Part shown: positions 62,323 to 64,000 of the stretch, piece after piece
Numbering within the stretch: the stretch's first letter is position 1
Layout of the letters: each line of letters starts with the position of its first letter
Origin: Streptomyces sp. CC0208
GTDB lineage: Bacteria; Actinomycetota; Actinomycetes; Streptomycetales; Streptomycetaceae
Direction: 5' to 3'
Length of the DNA stretch: 64,000 bases
Assembly (NCBI RefSeq): GCF_003443735.1
Contig: NZ_CP031969.1
Span: forward strand, 3,348,001 to 3,412,000
Program-made: the position numbers and the translations under genes
Notes under the pieces: generated by a model
The model's input: only the letters and a program-made list of their open reading frames with translations
What the model was told of the DNA's origin: nothing
Databases searched by the model: none

Positions 62323-63078
62323 GTGAAGGACGCCTTCGGCATCCCCCAGTCCCTGCTCGTCCTCGGCGGTACCTCCGAGATCGCGCTGGCCACCGTCCGC
62401 CGTCTCGTCGTGCGGCGCACCCGCACGGTGTGGCTGGCGGGGCGCCCCTCCCCCGGCCTGGAGTCGGCCGCCGCGGAACTGCGCGCCCTGGGGGCCGAGG
62501 TCCGCACCGTCGCCTTCGACGCCCTGGACCCCGAGTCCCACGAGGCGGTGCTCGGCAAGGTGTTCGCCGAGGGCGACATCGACATGGTGCTGCTCGCCTT
62601 CGGGATCCTCGGCGACCAGGCCCACGACGAGCGCGAGCCGGTCGCCGCGGTGCGGGTGGCGCAGACCAACTACACGGGCGCCGTCTCCGCCGGCCTGGTG
62701 TCCGCGCGCGCGTTGCAGTCCCAGGGGCATGGCTCGCTCGTCGTGCTCTCCTCCGTGGCCGGCGAGCGCGCCCGCCGCGGCAACTTCATCTATGGCTCCA
62801 GCAAGGCGGGCCTCGACGTCTTCGCGCAGGGGCTGGGTGACGCCCTGCACGGCACGGGCGTGCACGTGATGGTCGTACGCCCGGGGTTCGTACGGTCGAG
62901 GATGACGGCCGGTCTGGCGGAGGCACCCCTCGCGACCACACCGGAGGCCGTCGCGACCGCGATCGAGCTGGGTCTGCGGCGGCGCTCGGAGACGGTGTGG
63001 GTACCGGGGGCGCTGCGGGTGGTGATGTCGGCGGTGCGGCATCTGCCGCGGGCGGTGGTCCGGCGGCTGCCGTTGTAA
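62323..63078 (+). CDS. dprE2: DprE2-like short-chain dehydrogenase (decaprenylphospho-2-keto-pentose reductase)
   Basis: 251 aa SDR. It opens with MKDAFGIPQSLLVLGGTSEIALA, the DprE2-type nucleotide loop GGTSEIA. The catalytic Ser-Tyr-Lys is SSVAG...FIYGSSKAG, and VMVVRPGFVRSRMT follows. GTG 62323 has AAGGAG 6 bp upstream. Works with the preceding oxidase on a polyprenyl-phosphate pentose. Confidence 0.85.
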   Translation: MKDAFGIPQSLLVLGGTSEIALATVRRLVVRRTRTVWLAGRPSPGLESAAAELRALGAEVRTVAFDALDPESHEAVLGKVFAEGDIDMVLLAFGILGDQAHDEREPVAAVRVAQTNYTGAVSAGLVSARALQSQGHGSLVVLSSVAGERARRGNFIYGSSKAGLDVFAQGLGDALHGTGVHVMVVRPGFVRSRMTAGLAEAPLATTPEAVATAIELGLRRRSETVWVPGALRVVMSAVRHLPRAVVRRLPL

Positions 63079-63134
63079 CCGCGTAACTGCGGGTATGGCT
63101 GGTGGAACTGCCGTTACAACGCCTGTACCAGGAG

Positions 63135-63719
63135 TTACAGCTGGCTCGTGGGCAGGGAGCCGCGCTCCACATGGCCGGCTTGGGGCGGCACCACCGATCC
63201 ACCGAAGGTGAACTCTCGCAGCTTCCGCCACACCCCGTCGGGGCCCTGCTCGTAGAGCGCGAAGCCGGTGCACGGCCACTCGGCCTCGAAGTCCGCGAGC
63301 TCCTCGAAGGCGCGGTCCATGGCCGCCTCGTCGATGCCGTGGGCGACCGTGACGTGCGGGTGGTAGGGGAACTGGAGTTCCCGCGCGACCGGCCCCGAGG
63401 CGTCACGGACCTGCTTCTGGAGCCAGGTGCAGGCGTCGGCGCCCTGGACGACCTGGACGAACACGACGGGTGACAGCGGGCGGAAGGTGCCGGTGCCGGA
63501 CAGCTTCATCGGGAACGGCCGGCCCGCCGCGGCGACCTCGGTGAGGTGCGCCTCGATGGCGGTCAGCGCGGTGTCCGCGACCTCTGTGGGCGGCAGCAGG
63601 GTGACATGGGTGGGGATCCCGTGAGCCGCGGCGTCGCCGAAGCCCGCGCGCCGCTCCTGGAGCAGGCTGCCGTGAGGCTCCGGGACCGCGATCGACACAC
63701 CGATCGTTACGGTCCCCAC
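63135..63719 (-). CDS. 2'-5' RNA ligase family (LigT/2H phosphoesterase) protein
   Basis: 194 aa with the two H-x-T/S-x motifs of the 2H fold: PTHVTLLPP in the first half and YHPHVTVAHG in the second. GTG 63719 has AGGAG 5 bp upstream; a longer reading adds an unlike N-terminus. The family acts on 2',5' or cyclic phosphodiesters; the substrate here is unknown. Confidence 0.85.
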   Translation of the reverse strand: MGTVTIGVSIAVPEPHGSLLQERRAGFGDAAAHGIPTHVTLLPPTEVADTALTAIEAHLTEVAAAGRPFPMKLSGTGTFRPLSPVVFVQVVQGADACTWLQKQVRDASGPVARELQFPYHPHVTVAHGIDEAAMDRAFEELADFEAEWPCTGFALYEQGPDGVWRKLREFTFGGSVVPPQAGHVERGSLPTSQL

Positions 63720-63906
63720 GTCGTCTCCTGTTCGTCCCTGTCGTCCTGTCGGATTCGTTCCCAGCCGTCCGGCTATCGACTGTACGGCCACGGCTGTGCT
63801 GTGGGCAGGCGCAGGCATAGTGATGTGCAGCGCTCTGCCCGGTGGTGCTGGTGTGCGGTGGTACGCCCGGTGCCCGGCGGCCGGTGCCGACGGGCTGGGA
63901 CGGCGA

Positions 63907-64000
63907 TCAGTGTTTGGCGGGCAGGAAGCCGACCTTCTCGTACGTCTGGGAGAGGGTCTCCGCGGCGACCGCGCGGGCCTTCTCCGCGCCCTTGGCCAGG
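63907..64000 (-). CDS. trpS: Tryptophanyl-tRNA synthetase, C-terminal fragment
   Basis: Only the last 30 codons are in the window; the gene continues off the right edge. The ending [13 protein letters not shown] followed by Y-E-K-V-G-F-L-P matches the C-terminus of actinobacterial TrpRS. Neighbour of the 2H phosphoesterase gene on the same strand. Confidence 0.75.
   Translation of the reverse strand, partial: LAKGAEKARAVAAETLSQTYEKVGFLPAKH

Overview
The window is about 70% GC with strong third-position GC bias, polycistronic ATGA and GTGA overlaps, and many GTG starts. It carries secreted peptidoglycan enzymes, SARP regulators and an sdhCDAB operon of actinobacterial type. This points to Streptomyces or a close relative. 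From memory (not checked), the housekeeping order from trpS through the DD-carboxypeptidase, sdh and GH20 genes resembles the SCO4839-SCO4870 region of S. coelicolor.

Layout. (1) 1-9.2 kb is a cell-surface glycopolymer locus: the end of a GtrA-like flippase gene, an FAD/NAD(P) oxidoreductase, a GT-C type membrane protein, a GT8-pyruvyl-transferase fusion, a TPR-GT29 sialyltransferase-like protein, an acyltransferase and a methyltransferase. (2) 9.0-14 kb holds a tandem duplication of a convergent gene junction, a TetR/monooxygenase pair with two matching operators, a methylmalonyl-CoA mutase large subunit and an L,D-transpeptidase lipoprotein. (3) Two paralogous ECF sigma/anti-sigma-like pairs lie at 14.3-16.0 and 27.8-29.3 kb. 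(4) Between them, 16.5-27.5 kb, is a visibly less GC-rich island that looks like an uncharacterised RiPP-type peptide system. (5) 29.6-36.9 kb carries a PGRP-type amidase, several hypothetical genes and a GH20 hexosaminidase. (6) 37.0-41.2 kb has a degenerate OHCU-decarboxylase homologue and sdhCDAB. (7) 41.3-52.6 kb has a secreted protein, a DUF4132 protein, an AraC regulator, a MITE-like element, DUF2752/TM2 genes, a TetR-controlled DCC operon and an MMPL transporter. (8) 52.8-64 kb has a two-component system, a solute-binding lipoprotein, a phosphoesterase, a DD-carboxypeptidase, a YihY protein, a DprE1/DprE2 pair, a 2'-5' RNA ligase homologue and the end of trpS.

The island is the main find. 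Two clearly homologous Cys-rich peptides (60 aa at 16629 on +, 57 aa at 27436 on -) sit at its outer ends. They share a 25-residue leader-like segment and the spacing C26-x3-C30-W31, then a CC pair and CxxxxC. Each lies about 70 nt downstream of GAAAG direct repeats spaced exactly 11 bp, followed at the same 14-bp distance by CTGRTGG, which is a SARP-style promoter layout. Between them, on the minus strand, run MauE, a membrane-anchored CSGC thioredoxin-like protein, an ABC exporter without a peptidase domain, an S26 signal peptidase, a 46-aa peptide, a ThiF/E1-like enzyme with an RRE/PqqD-like N-terminus, an M50 protease with a PqqD-like N-terminus, and a 1118-aa SARP-NTPase-TPR regulator. 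A smaller SARP faces it. A 16-bp hairpin directly follows both minus-strand peptide genes, as expected for partial terminators behind precursor genes. The likely job, by inference, is to make, oxidise, trim and export a disulfide-rich or ThiF-modified peptide under SARP control. No LanM, YcaO or radical-SAM enzyme is present.
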